A DNA stretch of 64,000 nt from Candidatus Endowatersipora endosymbiont of Watersipora subatra. GTDB lineage: Bacteria > Pseudomonadota > Alphaproteobacteria > Rhizobiales > Rhizobiaceae. Of the stretch, positions 49,464-59,381 are shown one piece after another; position 1 is the stretch's first letter; every line of letters starts with the position of its first letter. The stretch lies in NCBI RefSeq assembly GCF_964026585.1, contig NZ_OZ032160.1, positions 434,001 through 498,000 of the forward strand, read 5' to 3'. The notes under the pieces are model-generated. The model searched no databases and was not told the DNA's origin. It saw nothing but the letters and a program-made list of their open reading frames with translations. The position numbers and the translations under genes are program-made.

Positions 49464-50975
49464 TTAAGATATACGAGAAATTTCCGAAATTTCTTTCTCA
49501 GCAACTACATTAAGTTTCCCATCAAACATTTCTATTGTGAGGACTTGACCGCTAACAACGGATTTAACTCTGCTAATAGGCCTATTATCTGAGCCGTATA
49601 TAACAGCATAGCCTCTTGATAACACATTGCTATAATTCAGATTATTAAAGAGTCGATATACCACAATTAATTTATCTTTTTGATCAGAAATAAGAGTCTT
49701 AATGCTAATATTGGGTTGACATTCAAAGCTCTGTAGCGTGCGCTTTTTTCTTTCTAAAGTAGAATATGCGCTTATTTGATACGCTATAGCTTTATAGTCA
49801 GTCTTTTTTAATAAAATCAAATGTGATAACGAGTGTTTACGATTTGCTGATAGTTCATTCAAACGGAACGTATTCTCTTCGATCAGATGGGTTAAAGTTC
49901 TCTTTGATAAAAGAGTGTTATATTTATTCAAGTAGAACTTTTTCCGTTCCTTGGAATAGAAAGATGCTTGATAGGCTCTTGCTAAGACTTCATCAAATTT
50001 TCTCTGAGGGAACATGATTAAAGTATTATAACTCATTAAGCCTCGTGCGGCAGAGCATCTATCTAAATGGCAACGTTCCAAAAAACGCAGAATGGTGTCA
50101 TTTAATCTTTCTGACAAATTGACTAGATAGACTTCGAGTTCTATCCTCACTGGAACGGCTTTCTCTGCAGCAGCAGTAGGCGTAGGAGCTCGCCAATCAG
50201 CAACATAATCAATTAATGTCCAATCAGTTTCATGGCCTACGGCTGAAATCAAGGGAACATTAGAATCCGAAACTGCCCGAACAATCGATTCATCATTGAA
50301 TCCCCATAAATCCTCAAGGCTTCCACCACCTCGTGCGACAATAATTAAATCCGGTTTAGGTAATTCTCCATCAGAAGGAAGAGCATTAAGACGTTCAATC
50401 CCGTTAGTAACTTCAGCACTACAGCTTTTCCCTTGCACACATACAGGCCAAACGAGAACAAAACAAGGAAAGCGATCAGAAATTCTATGAAGAATATCAC
50501 GAATCACAGCGCCTGTTGGTGAAGTTAAAACCGCAATAACCTTAGGCATACTAGGCAGAGATTTCTTACGGTCATCGTTAAACAAGCCTTCTGCTCTCAG
50601 TTTATTCCTTCGTTCCTCGAGTAAGGCCATTAAAGCCCCTGCACCTGCTAGCTCAAGAGTATTAACAATAATTTGATAGCGAGATTGCCCAGGATATGTA
50701 GTTAATCTCCCACTTACGACAACCTCAAGTCCTTCTTCAGGTTGACAAGTTAGTTCAATCGCTTTTCCTTTCCATATAATGCCTGAAATTATTGATTTTT
50801 CATCTTTTAAATCAAGATAAATATGACCCGAACTGGGTCGACTGACTCGCCCTAGTTCACCACGCACTCGGACGGATCTAAATGCACACTCAAGTGTTTT
50901 CCTCAATGTGAAAGACAGTTCAGAAACAGAAAGATCAATAGTATCAAGAACAGGCATAGAAGCAACAAGTCTCAT
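49464..50975 (-). CDS. xseA: exodeoxyribonuclease VII large subunit
   Basis: Catalytic subunit of the single-strand-specific exonuclease VII. 503 residues: N-terminal OB-fold (about 15-110) with [22 protein letters not shown], the catalytic region with [22 protein letters not shown] and [16 protein letters not shown], then [27 protein letters not shown], and a long coiled C-terminal part (about 280-460). The xseB gene is not seen in the window. Isolated between tRNA-His and rpsA. Confidence 0.94.
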   Translation of the reverse strand: [503 protein letters not shown]

Positions 50976-51097
50976 GTCTCAATTTGAAACATTTTCCTCT
51001 CATTTTGAGTCAGATCGAAACAGATAATTTCATTGAATTAAGAACAGGAGCCTTAAATAAACTCAGTTTTATGATCTATGATCAGTTCATCTTTGAT

Positions 51098-52807
51098 TTA
51101 TTGGGAAGACTTCTCTTCACGCCCTTTAAGGGCTGCACCAAGAATATCACCGAGGGATGCACCTGAGTCAGAAGAACCGTACTGCTTAACAGCTTCTTTT
51201 TCTTCAGCAATTTCTAGTGCCTTAATTGAAAGATTAACTTTACGGTTTTTCTTATCGAATAAAGTGACTCGTGTATCAACTTTTTGACCAACGGAGAAAC
51301 GATCTGAGCGTTGCTCATCTCGATCACGAGATAAATCATGGCGCTTAATGAAAGAATCAATTTCTGTGTCAACAATTCTGACCTCAAGACCCTGATCAGT
51401 CACCTTTAAAACTTCTGCGGTTACTATAGAGTTGCGACGAATCTCACCGGCATCACCCCGTTCCATTGGATCAGCTCCATGAAGCTGTTTAATCCCAAGT
51501 GAAATACGCTCTTTTTCTACATCAATATCTAGAACAATGGCTTTTACGATGTCCCCTTTATTAAAGTCTTCAATAGCCTCTTCACCAGATCGATTCCAGT
51601 CAAGATCAGACAGATGAACCATTCCATCGACATCGCTATCAAGGCCAATAAAGAGACCAAATTCAGTTTTGTTTTTCACTTCACCTTCGACCACTGTACC
51701 TTTGGGATATTGATCAGAAAACCTATCCCATGGATTGGATAGATTCTGTTTTAGGCCAAGCGAAATACGACGCTTAGATGAATCAATTTCAAGAACAACC
51801 ACTTCAACTTCTTCAGAAGTTGATACGATTTTTCCAGGATGAATATTCTTTTTAGTCCAAGACATCTCAGATACGTGAATCAAACCTTCGATACCCGGCT
51901 CGAGCTCAACAAATGCACCATAGTCCGTAATATTGGTGATCCGCCCTTTGACTTTTGATTCAATTGGATATTTTGTGCCTATAATATTCCATGGATCACT
52001 TTCTAGCTGTTTCATACCTAGTGAAATGCGATGAGTTTCTTGATTAACACGAATAATCTGAACCTCAACATTCTGACCAATTGATAAAATTTCTGTTGGA
52101 TGATTAACACGGCGCCAAGCCATATCTGTTACATGGAGCAAGCCATCGATGCCACCTAAATCCACAAATGCACCATAGTCAGTGATATTTTTGACTATAC
52201 CTTCAACAATTTGGCCTTCTTCAAGTTTCTGCACAATCTCGAACCGTTGTTCTGCACGACTCTCTTCCAAAACTGTGCGGCGGGATACAACAATATTCCC
52301 ACGCCGGCGATCCATTTTTAAAATCTGGAAAGCTTGTGTTTTATTCATCAGCGGTGTGATATCTCGAATGGGACGAATATCTACCTGAGATCGTGGCAAA
52401 AAAGCGACAGCACCATCAAGGTCAACAGTAAATCCACCTTTGACTTGACTAAAAATGACCCCTTCTACTTTTTCTTCTGTTTCAAATTTCTTCTCAAGTT
52501 TAATCCAACTTTCTTCACGTCGGGCTTTTTCCCGAGACAGAACGGCTTCTCCAAGAGCATTTTCAAGCCGCTCAAGGTAAACTTCGACTGTATCTCCAAT
52601 TTTCAGGTTACCATCTCTAGCTGCCATTCCAAATTCTTTTAAAGCGATGCGACCTTCAACTTTTAAGCCTGCATCAATGACAGCCATATCTTTTTCAAAG
52701 GCGGTCACGATTCCTTCAATAACAGTGCCTTCTTGAATCAAGTTGTTAGCAAGGGATTCGTCTAAGAGGGCTGCAAAGTCCTCTATTGAGGGATTCATAT
52801 CTGACAT
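51098..52807 (-). CDS. rpsA: 30S ribosomal protein S1
   Basis: mRNA-binding ribosomal protein, 569 residues. Six S1 OB-fold repeats can be followed; the later ones show the repeated pattern ITDYGAFV(D/E)L...GL(I/L)HV(T/S)(D/E)M (three near-identical copies at about 205-400). It lies 222 bases downstream of cmk on the same strand, the usual cmk-rpsA order. The first codon is ATG at 52807; an ATG three codons on is also possible. Confidence 0.97.
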   Translation of the reverse strand: MSDMNPSIEDFAALLDESLANNLIQEGTVIEGIVTAFEKDMAVIDAGLKVEGRIALKEFGMAARDGNLKIGDTVEVYLERLENALGEAVLSREKARREESWIKLEKKFETEEKVEGVIFSQVKGGFTVDLDGAVAFLPRSQVDIRPIRDITPLMNKTQAFQILKMDRRRGNIVVSRRTVLEESRAEQRFEIVQKLEEGQIVEGIVKNITDYGAFVDLGGIDGLLHVTDMAWRRVNHPTEILSIGQNVEVQIIRVNQETHRISLGMKQLESDPWNIIGTKYPIESKVKGRITNITDYGAFVELEPGIEGLIHVSEMSWTKKNIHPGKIVSTSEEVEVVVLEIDSSKRRISLGLKQNLSNPWDRFSDQYPKGTVVEGEVKNKTEFGLFIGLDSDVDGMVHLSDLDWNRSGEEAIEDFNKGDIVKAIVLDIDVEKERISLGIKQLHGADPMERGDAGEIRRNSIVTAEVLKVTDQGLEVRIVDTEIDSFIKRHDLSRDRDEQRSDRFSVGQKVDTRVTLFDKKNRKVNLSIKALEIAEEKEAVKQYGSSDSGASLGDILGAALKGREEKSSQ

Positions 52808-53029
52808 TTAAGCTCCAATGAGTCCCAACGCTGTTATATATATAACGCATCGGATTTGATTTATGTTTAGCTAATTTAGGACCATGATCTATTATAAAGA
52901 TGCAATCTCCATAGCGCAATGAGCACTGAATGGACATACTTGAAAAAAGAAAACTAGCATTAAAATAATATTTTGACTTCAGCCTAATAGAATTGAATCT
53001 TAAGGCAACAAGAAACCACACTACATCCT

Positions 53030-53686
53030 TTATATTTCTAGATACTTGTGTCGATTGACAATCTCAAGACAAGCTCGAAACATCTCTTCTATAGACATTT
53101 TAGATGTATCAATCAAGTAGGCATCATTAGCTGGATGCAAGGGAGAGTCTTCTCTTGATTGATCTCGGGTATCTCGTTGGCGAATATCTTCCAAAATACG
53201 ATCATAATTTTCAGTTTTTCCCTCTCTCTTATTCATCATCTCCTCCCAGCGACGTTTAGCACGAATCGTGTCGCTAGCGATGATATAAAACTTAACTTGT
53301 GCATCAGGGCAAACGATTGTTCCAACATCGCGACCATCTAAAATGGCACCGGGTGGTATGTTTGCAAAATTTCGTTGTTGCTGAACAAGAATACGGCGTA
53401 CTGAACCCATAACAGCTATCTTAGATGCTGCATTACCGATGGGGTGTCTGGATAGAAGGTCTTTATTGAAGTCATTAAAATCAATTTTTTTTGCTACTTG
53501 CTCAGCCAATTTTATATTATCGAGTGATTTTTTCTGAGTCTTCAGGACATGGGCAACAGCTCTATAACTCAAACCAGTATCTAGATAAGGTAATTTCAAG
53601 TGATCAGCTAACAAACGGCTAACGGTTCCCTTTCCAGATGCAGCTGGTCCGTCAATAGTAATTATAAAATGCTTTGGCTTTGGCAT
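53030..53686 (-). CDS. cmk: cytidylate kinase
   Basis: Phosphorylates CMP and dCMP. 218 residues with P-loop IDGPAASGKGT near the N-terminus, LPYLDTGLSYRAVA, GRDVGTIVCPDA and RDTRDQSREDSPLHPANDA, all typical. aroA, which often precedes it, is not present upstream; an epimerase-like gene lies there instead. Confidence 0.95.
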   Translation of the reverse strand: MPKPKHFIITIDGPAASGKGTVSRLLADHLKLPYLDTGLSYRAVAHVLKTQKKSLDNIKLAEQVAKKIDFNDFNKDLLSRHPIGNAASKIAVMGSVRRILVQQQRNFANIPPGAILDGRDVGTIVCPDAQVKFYIIASDTIRAKRRWEEMMNKREGKTENYDRILEDIRQRDTRDQSREDSPLHPANDAYLIDTSKMSIEEMFRACLEIVNRHKYLEI

Positions 53687-53861
53687 TTCTAATATTATTT
53701 TTTACTAATCATTAACATATTGGATCTAATGCCGTTGAAGAGGCATTCTGTTTTTTGAACCTGAATGAGGTTATATGTTATATTTTTATCCTAACTGCGT
53801 CGCACTAAGATTCTCCTAGTTATCGGATTCATGACACAATTTCAATGTTATTTTGAATCCA

Positions 53862-54770
53862 TCAATTGGAATTCCATAGATTTTCATACCACATGATTCT
53901 TAGAGCTGTACGATAATCGGGCCACTTGTAATTCATATTCAAAACTGTCTTAGATTTTTGATTTGAAACCCTTTTATTTTCTTTATAAAAGGATCGGACC
54001 ATCGGTGTCAGCTCAACGCTTTCAAAATCTAATAAAGTCAATGGTGATGAAATCCCCATCAATTTATGCGAAAAAATCATAACATCTTGTGGGGGTGCAG
54101 GCAAATTGTCTGTTATATTAAACACTCCACTTATCATGTTTTCTGCAGAATAAACGACAGCCTGAGCAACATCTTCTACATGGATACGGTTAAAGACCTG
54201 TCCTTCCTTTACTATTATTTGTGACTTACCTCTAGAAAGAGTCAAGAGTGCGTTGCGACCCGGTCCATAAATGCCTGATAATCGGAAAATGGTAGTAGGT
54301 ATATGAGTCATATCTGACCACTTTAACCACTCATTCTCAGCAAGCATTCTTCTTTTAGAACGGGCTGCTATTGGTTTCACAGTTGAAGTTTCATCGACCC
54401 AATCACCATGATGGTTCCCATAAACTCCAACAGTCGACAAATATCCAACCCATTGGAGGTTTGGAGCAAGATGAACCACTTGAGACTCTAAAACAACGGA
54501 CAAAAATGGATCAACAGATCTTTTGCAGGAAGAATTGATCTGGGAGGGAGGAAGAGAAACTACAAGATGCGTGGTTTGGTATAGAGCCTTGATTAGGTGC
54601 TCGTTCATCCTCTCACCGTCGAAAAGAATAGGATGTAATCCCATTCTTTTCATGATTTCAAATGAACGAGAATGACGACTTGTTCCTATCACAATCCACC
54701 CATAGTCAACAAATAATTTTCCTAAAACTTTTCCTGAAAAACCGGCTCCTAGAATAAGGACATGCTTCAT
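53862..54770 (-). CDS. NAD(P)-dependent epimerase-like protein (SDR superfamily, YeeZ-like)
   Basis: A 302-residue extended-SDR protein. The Rossmann motif is GAGFSGKVLGKLF near the N-terminus; a central VGYLSTVGVYGNHHGDW carries an SDR-like Tyr region, and RLSGIYGPGRNAL is the typical substrate-pocket stretch. Substrate unknown. In rhizobia a gene of this type sits beside a glutathione transferase gene and uppP, the same order as here. Confidence 0.8.
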   Translation of the reverse strand: MKHVLILGAGFSGKVLGKLFVDYGWIVIGTSRHSRSFEIMKRMGLHPILFDGERMNEHLIKALYQTTHLVVSLPPSQINSSCKRSVDPFLSVVLESQVVHLAPNLQWVGYLSTVGVYGNHHGDWVDETSTVKPIAARSKRRMLAENEWLKWSDMTHIPTTIFRLSGIYGPGRNALLTLSRGKSQIIVKEGQVFNRIHVEDVAQAVVYSAENMISGVFNITDNLPAPPQDVMIFSHKLMGISSPLTLLDFESVELTPMVRSFYKENKRVSNQKSKTVLNMNYKWPDYRTALRIMWYENLWNSN

Positions 54771-54938
54771 TAGACTCTTTCCTTTTCGATGACATATTCG
54801 ATGACATATTCATCCTTTTTGATTAACCCCTTTAAATGATTCTTCAAAAAAAGAGGATAGCTTCCCGATATGGTATTGTTATTCAAAATTTTTCAGAAAC
54901 CGTAGACATCATGAGGTTATGATAGTAGATCAAGAGAA

Positions 54939-55631
54939 TCAAAAATCCAAATCAACATAATGGGAAACAGGAGGCAAAGTTCGCAACCGATCTGACAAAA
55001 GAGTCCGAAATGAAGGTCGTGACTTTAGACGTGTATACCAATCCTTAAGTATTAGATATCTTTCCCAGTCGATTTCTCCTAGATAATCTAACGTAGAGAG
55101 TGCGGCTGATACTGCAAGATCAGCATAAGTAAAAGTAGATCCTGCGATCCAGTTTCGTGTACCTGCGAGCCATTCAAGATAATTGAGATGATATCGAATA
55201 TTTTTTCGTGCAACTCTAAGAACAGTTGAGTTAGGACTCGCTCCGCCTTTATCAGTTACCATCTGTCTTTTAGTGAACCGTTCAGTAATAGTATAACGTA
55301 TAACTTCTGCCTCAAGCTTGGTTAGAGCCCAGTCAACTATGCGTCGCATTTCAGCGCGTGCAACTGGATATTCAGGAAACAAGCGTCGATCTCTATGTAA
55401 GATACCCTGTGTTTCATCAAGATATTCAGCAATGACTGTGGCGCCAATAATGGGTAGATTGTCATCTATAAGCAAAACAGGAAGTGTTGCAGCAGGATTC
55501 AGTGCAAGAAACTCTTCACGCCTTTGCCAAAGTTGTTCCTCAATGAGATTAATATGAAGATTATATTCAGCCATCGAGAGACGAATGGCCCTAGAGCTCG
55601 CAGACATAGGATGGTGAAATAAAGTCAACAT
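54939..55631 (-). CDS. glutathione S-transferase family protein
   Basis: A 230-residue two-domain GST: N-terminal thioredoxin fold (about 1-80) with MLTLFHHPMSASSRAIRL, where a Ser of the SASSR segment is a probable glutathione-activating residue, and NPAATLPVLLIDD (cis-Pro loop), then an all-helical C-terminal domain with WIAGSTFTYADLAVSAAL. Substrate unknown; detoxification is inferred. Adjacent to uppP in divergent orientation. Confidence 0.88.
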   Translation of the reverse strand: MLTLFHHPMSASSRAIRLSMAEYNLHINLIEEQLWQRREEFLALNPAATLPVLLIDDNLPIIGATVIAEYLDETQGILHRDRRLFPEYPVARAEMRRIVDWALTKLEAEVIRYTITERFTKRQMVTDKGGASPNSTVLRVARKNIRYHLNYLEWLAGTRNWIAGSTFTYADLAVSAALSTLDYLGEIDWERYLILKDWYTRLKSRPSFRTLLSDRLRTLPPVSHYVDLDF

Positions 55632-55747
55632 GAACTATAGCCAACTGATCCAAACATAGGTTATGAACAAAACAGATACTTCTACCTTAACTAAAGCTAG
55701 AACAGTCAGCATAAATCTATAGAATGAGGGAAAATTCTGGAGCAACG

Positions 55748-56584
55748 ATGAGTCTTGAACAGCTAATTTCCTTAGCCGTTGTGCAGGGACTGACAGAATT
55801 TTTACCAGTATCCTCATCTGGACACCTTATCCTTATTCCTGCATTAATGGAGTGGTGCGATCAGGGTATCGCAACAGATGTTATGGTTCATATGGGTTCA
55901 TTATTTGCTGTTATAGTATATTTTAGACGGGACGTATGGAAACTAATTGTGGGATTTTTTGAGATTTTTCAGGGAAAAATATCCTATTATTCGTGGTTGT
56001 CACTATATATCCTATTTGCTACCCTTCCTGCTTTTGCTTTTGGGACCCTTTTGAAGCTGTCAGGTCTCTCGACGGCACTTCGAAGTGTTGAAGTGGTTGC
56101 TTATGGGACGATCCTATTTGGAATCGTTCTTTACTTTTCAGACCGTTACGGAATGCATTTCCGTACAATAAACAATATGAAATTTAACCAAGCTATAGCC
56201 ATCGGATTTGCTCAGGCGCTTGCTCTTATTCCTGGTATTAGTCGATCAGGAATCACCATAACAGCGGCTCGATTTCTAGGATTTGAACGAAGTGAAGCGG
56301 CACGTTTTTCATTTTTGCTTGGCATACCGGCCATTTTAGCAGCGTGCATCTTTACCTTTCTAGAAGCTTGGAAACTTGGAATCCCTATCCCAAAGGATGC
56401 TTACTGGGCTGCTTTTTTGACATTTTGTACTGCCCTAATCGGAATTACTGTCCTTACCGCAATTGTCAAGCACACATCACTTTTAGTTTTCGTTGTTTAT
56501 CGCATTGCCCTTGGTTTCCTAATTTTAATAATGCTTTATGATTGGTTTCCTAGCGTTCTACCATCCTTATCTCATGTTTCTTAA
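55748..56584 (+). CDS. uppP: undecaprenyl-diphosphate phosphatase
   Basis: Integral membrane phosphatase recycling the undecaprenyl lipid carrier for peptidoglycan synthesis (BacA family; confers bacitracin tolerance). 278 residues with about eight hydrophobic segments and both signature motifs: QGLTEFLPVSSSGHL near the N-terminus and ALIPGISRSGITI in the second half. Start at ATG 55748 with GGAG eight bases upstream; the frame is open eight codons further but lacks such a site. Confidence 0.95.
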   Translation: MSLEQLISLAVVQGLTEFLPVSSSGHLILIPALMEWCDQGIATDVMVHMGSLFAVIVYFRRDVWKLIVGFFEIFQGKISYYSWLSLYILFATLPAFAFGTLLKLSGLSTALRSVEVVAYGTILFGIVLYFSDRYGMHFRTINNMKFNQAIAIGFAQALALIPGISRSGITITAARFLGFERSEAARFSFLLGIPAILAACIFTFLEAWKLGIPIPKDAYWAAFLTFCTALIGITVLTAIVKHTSLLVFVVYRIALGFLILIMLYDWFPSVLPSLSHVS

Positions 56585-56661
56585 TGATCATCCTAACCTA
56601 GTCCTTACTTCAGTCATTTCATCTAAATGGTAATTCACTATATTATTTTATGAAACGATCT

Positions 56662-57594
56662 TTAATCAAATAAACTGGAAACGGATTTCTCAAGAGCAGT
56701 TCGATTGACTGCTTCTCCTAGCAAATCTGCAACTGAAATAACACGAATATTATGTGCAACATTAATCGAAACTGTTGGTTCGATTGAATTTGTTATTACA
56801 AGTTCTTTAAGCTTTGAAGACATAATACGAGTTACAGCAGCACCTGATAAAACACCATGTGATACATAGGCTGTAACGCTCAGAGCCTCATTTGAAAGTA
56901 ATTCTTTTGCAGCATTGCAAAGAGTTCCACCTGAATCGATAATATCATCAATGAGGATGCAGTCACGACCAGAAACATCACCAATAACATTCATAACTTC
57001 AGATTCACCCGGTGAATCTCGCCGCTTATCAACAATTGCAAGCGGTGAATCTACACGCCTTGCCAAGGCTCTTGCACGAACAACTCCACCAACATCAGGC
57101 GAAACAACCGTTAAATTATTGATATTATAATTCGCCTGAAGATCTCGACTCATAACTGGTATTGCGAACAGATTGTCGGTGGGAAGATCAAAAAAACCCT
57201 GTACTTGTCCTGCATGTAAATCAAGTGTTAGAACACGATCAGCACCTGCCTCTGTTATGAGGTTAGCAACCAATTTAGCCGAAATAGGAGTTCTTGGTCC
57301 AGGTTTTCGATCTTGCCGAGCGTAACCAAAATAGGGAAGAACAGCCGTTATCCGTCGTGCCGATGATCTTCGTACCGCATCAATCATAATTAGCAATTCC
57401 ATCAAATGGTCGTTGGCTGGATATGATGTTGATTGTACAATGAAAACATCTTCGCCCCGCACATTTTCTTTTATTTCTACGAAAATTTCTTGATCTGCAA
57501 ACTTATGGACTACACATTTACCGAGTGGAATATTGAGATAATTAGCTATTTCTTCGCTTAAACTTTGATTAGCATTTCCTGAGAATAGTTTCAT
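56662..57594 (-). CDS. prs: ribose-phosphate pyrophosphokinase
   Basis: Makes PRPP from ribose 5-phosphate and ATP for nucleotide, His and Trp synthesis. 310 residues with [31 protein letters not shown] and the PRPP loop [11 protein letters not shown]. Standalone and convergent with uppP. The N-terminal [16 protein letters not shown] is typical. Confidence 0.96.
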   Translation of the reverse strand: MKLFSGNANQSLSEEIANYLNIPLGKCVVHKFADQEIFVEIKENVRGEDVFIVQSTSYPANDHLMELLIMIDAVRRSSARRITAVLPYFGYARQDRKPGPRTPISAKLVANLITEAGADRVLTLDLHAGQVQGFFDLPTDNLFAIPVMSRDLQANYNINNLTVVSPDVGGVVRARALARRVDSPLAIVDKRRDSPGESEVMNVIGDVSGRDCILIDDIIDSGGTLCNAAKELLSNEALSVTAYVSHGVLSGAAVTRIMSSKLKELVITNSIEPTVSINVAHNIRVISVADLLGEAVNRTALEKSVSSLFD

Positions 57595-57793
57595 TAGAGT
57601 TGTTTACTCATAACAAAGCAAGAAAGAAGTAGAAAGGGGTGAAGTTTAAGCAAGCTAAGATTTTGAAGATCATTATAATCTATGAAGAGTCTTAATCTTA
57701 ATTTTAGAAAATAAGCTTAAGACTCCTGAATTCACCTCCACATCTAAAGATGGATAGGAAAAAGTCATACAACAACTCTTTTATAGAAGAGGA

Positions 57794-57815
57794 TTGTACC
57801 TATGTTATGGTACAA
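57794..57815. repeat. perfect inverted repeat downstream of the cold-shock gene
   Basis: TTGTACC (57794-57800) and GGTACAA (57809-57815) pair perfectly around an eight-base loop, about 60 bases past the cold-shock stop codon on its strand. No T-tract follows on that strand, so it is not a classical terminator; it could be an RNA-stabilising hairpin or a protein site. Confidence 0.5.
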
Positions 57816-57874
57816 GGAAGAAATGTACTTTTCTTTTAACCCTAATCAGAAATAACCTATTCAATCATTTCCGC

Positions 57875-58081
57875 TTATTCTGCTGATAATTGTACAGCTT
57901 TAGGGCCTTTTCCTTTCATATCAGACTCAATGTCGAAATTAACGATCTGTCCTTCGCTCAGTGTACTCATTCCAGAGCGTTCAACTGCTGAGATGTGCAC
58001 AAAAATATCCTTACTGCCATCATTGGGAGTAATAAAGCCATAACCTTTAGCATTATTAAAAAATTTTACTGTGCCTTGCAT
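57875..58081 (-). CDS. cold-shock domain protein
   Basis: A 68-residue single cold-shock domain with RNA-binding motifs KGYGFI (RNP1) and DIFVHISAV (RNP2). Such proteins bind single-stranded RNA and act as RNA chaperones; cold induction cannot be inferred from sequence alone. AAGGAA lies about 10 bases before the ATG, and a long leader (see next entry) could mediate regulation. Confidence 0.93.
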   Translation of the reverse strand: MQGTVKFFNNAKGYGFITPNDGSKDIFVHISAVERSGMSTLSEGQIVNFDIESDMKGKGPKAVQLSAE

Positions 58082-58455
58082 AAGAAATATTCCTTTTTCC
58101 TGTTAGAGAAATTTTGATTTTAATTCGGAATCGCACCGTGCTTAAGTCGAGTTCTGTAATCGGGGAAAGAAAATAGCATTTCTTAATTGATAGCATTTAT
58201 AAAGATTAAATTTTGGGACTCTAATAATGCCTGTCAGGTTCGTCTTGGCCTTGCAGTTTGGTTCCAGTCTTTAAGACATTATGGAATGAGAATGTGACAG
58301 TAGCAAGTCATTATTCATTTTAATTTTCTAATTAGGATCTGGATTGGGATATAGTTTCTCTTTTCCTTAAGTTTGATCAACATACACATATTCTCGTTAG
58401 GCATCCCTCTACTCTACAAACCTTCAAGAAGTTCGAAAGGAAAGCTAAAAATCTC
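58082..58455. other. 374-base region between petC and the cold-shock gene
   Basis: Upstream of the cold-shock gene and downstream of petC. The direct repeat TAGCATTT occurs twice (about 58170 and 58190). Long untranslated leaders are common in csp genes, but I could not identify a specific fold or a clear promoter. No coding remnant seen. Confidence 0.3.
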
Positions 58456-59319
58456 TCAACAATGAACAACATTAGACCAGATTCTCTTTTTAGTATAATA
58501 TACAAGTCCTGCAAAGGTCATCAAAAATAAGATAACAACAAAGCCACGTTGTTTTCTAGCCGCAAGTCCCGGTTCAGCTGTCCACATCAAAAAGGCTGAA
58601 ATATCTTTTGCATATTGATCAACTGTCTCAGGCATCCCATCGTCATAGCTGATCAATTGATCATAAAGAGGTGGAGCCATCGCCAACGCATCCCCTCCAA
58701 TATAATAAGGATTGTAGTAAAGGTTCTCATCGATATTGGTTCCTTCTGGTGCGTCTTGATATCCAGTCAACAGCGAATAAATATAATCAGGTCCATGTTC
58801 TGCATATATGGTAAAAAGATCCAAGATGAAAGAAAGCCCCCCCCTGCTTGGTGCACGTGCTTTAGCCAGTAATGACATATCCGGTGGTAAAGCACCATTA
58901 TTCGAAGAAATCGCTGCTTTTTTATTTTCATAAGGGCTTGAAAAGAAATCAGAAGGCTGAGCAGATCGATCAAACATCTCACCATCATCATTAGGACCAT
59001 CAACAACTGTGTATTCAGAGGCAAATTCCTTAACTTGCGCTTCTGAGTATCCCAGTTGTTCAAGATTACGATAAGAAACTAGATCGAGTGAGTGACACGC
59101 TCCACAAACCTCAACATAGATCTTAAAACCACGTTGCAATTGACCTTGATCCCATTTTCCAAAAAGACCAGAAAAGCTCCATTCTTGCTTCACAGGTATC
59201 TTCAAAGGATAGTGAAGTGTAGAATCCTGTTCAGAAGGGTAAGCAACAACTGAAAAAAGTGTAATTATCACCTCGAAGGCAAAAATAGATAAAGAAATTT
59301 TTGAAAAAAACCTAATCAT
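58456..59319 (-). CDS. petC: cytochrome c1 of the bc1 complex
   Basis: Heme-carrying subunit of ubiquinol-cytochrome c reductase. 287 residues: signal sequence (about 1-26), covalent heme site CGACHS (Cys72, Cys75, His76), a GDALAMAPPLYD segment with the probable axial Met, and a C-terminal membrane anchor (about 257-276). It is matured by the ccm system at 12.6-16.4 kb. Third gene of petA-petB-petC. Confidence 0.95.
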   Translation of the reverse strand: MIRFFSKISLSIFAFEVIITLFSVVAYPSEQDSTLHYPLKIPVKQEWSFSGLFGKWDQGQLQRGFKIYVEVCGACHSLDLVSYRNLEQLGYSEAQVKEFASEYTVVDGPNDDGEMFDRSAQPSDFFSSPYENKKAAISSNNGALPPDMSLLAKARAPSRGGLSFILDLFTIYAEHGPDYIYSLLTGYQDAPEGTNIDENLYYNPYYIGGDALAMAPPLYDQLISYDDGMPETVDQYAKDISAFLMWTAEPGLAARKQRGFVVILFLMTFAGLVYYTKKRIWSNVVHC

Positions 59320-59381
59320 TGATCTTATTATCCAGCTCTGGTTATAGTGAAGAGTAGCCTTTCCTATCTAGCGTGAGAGCG

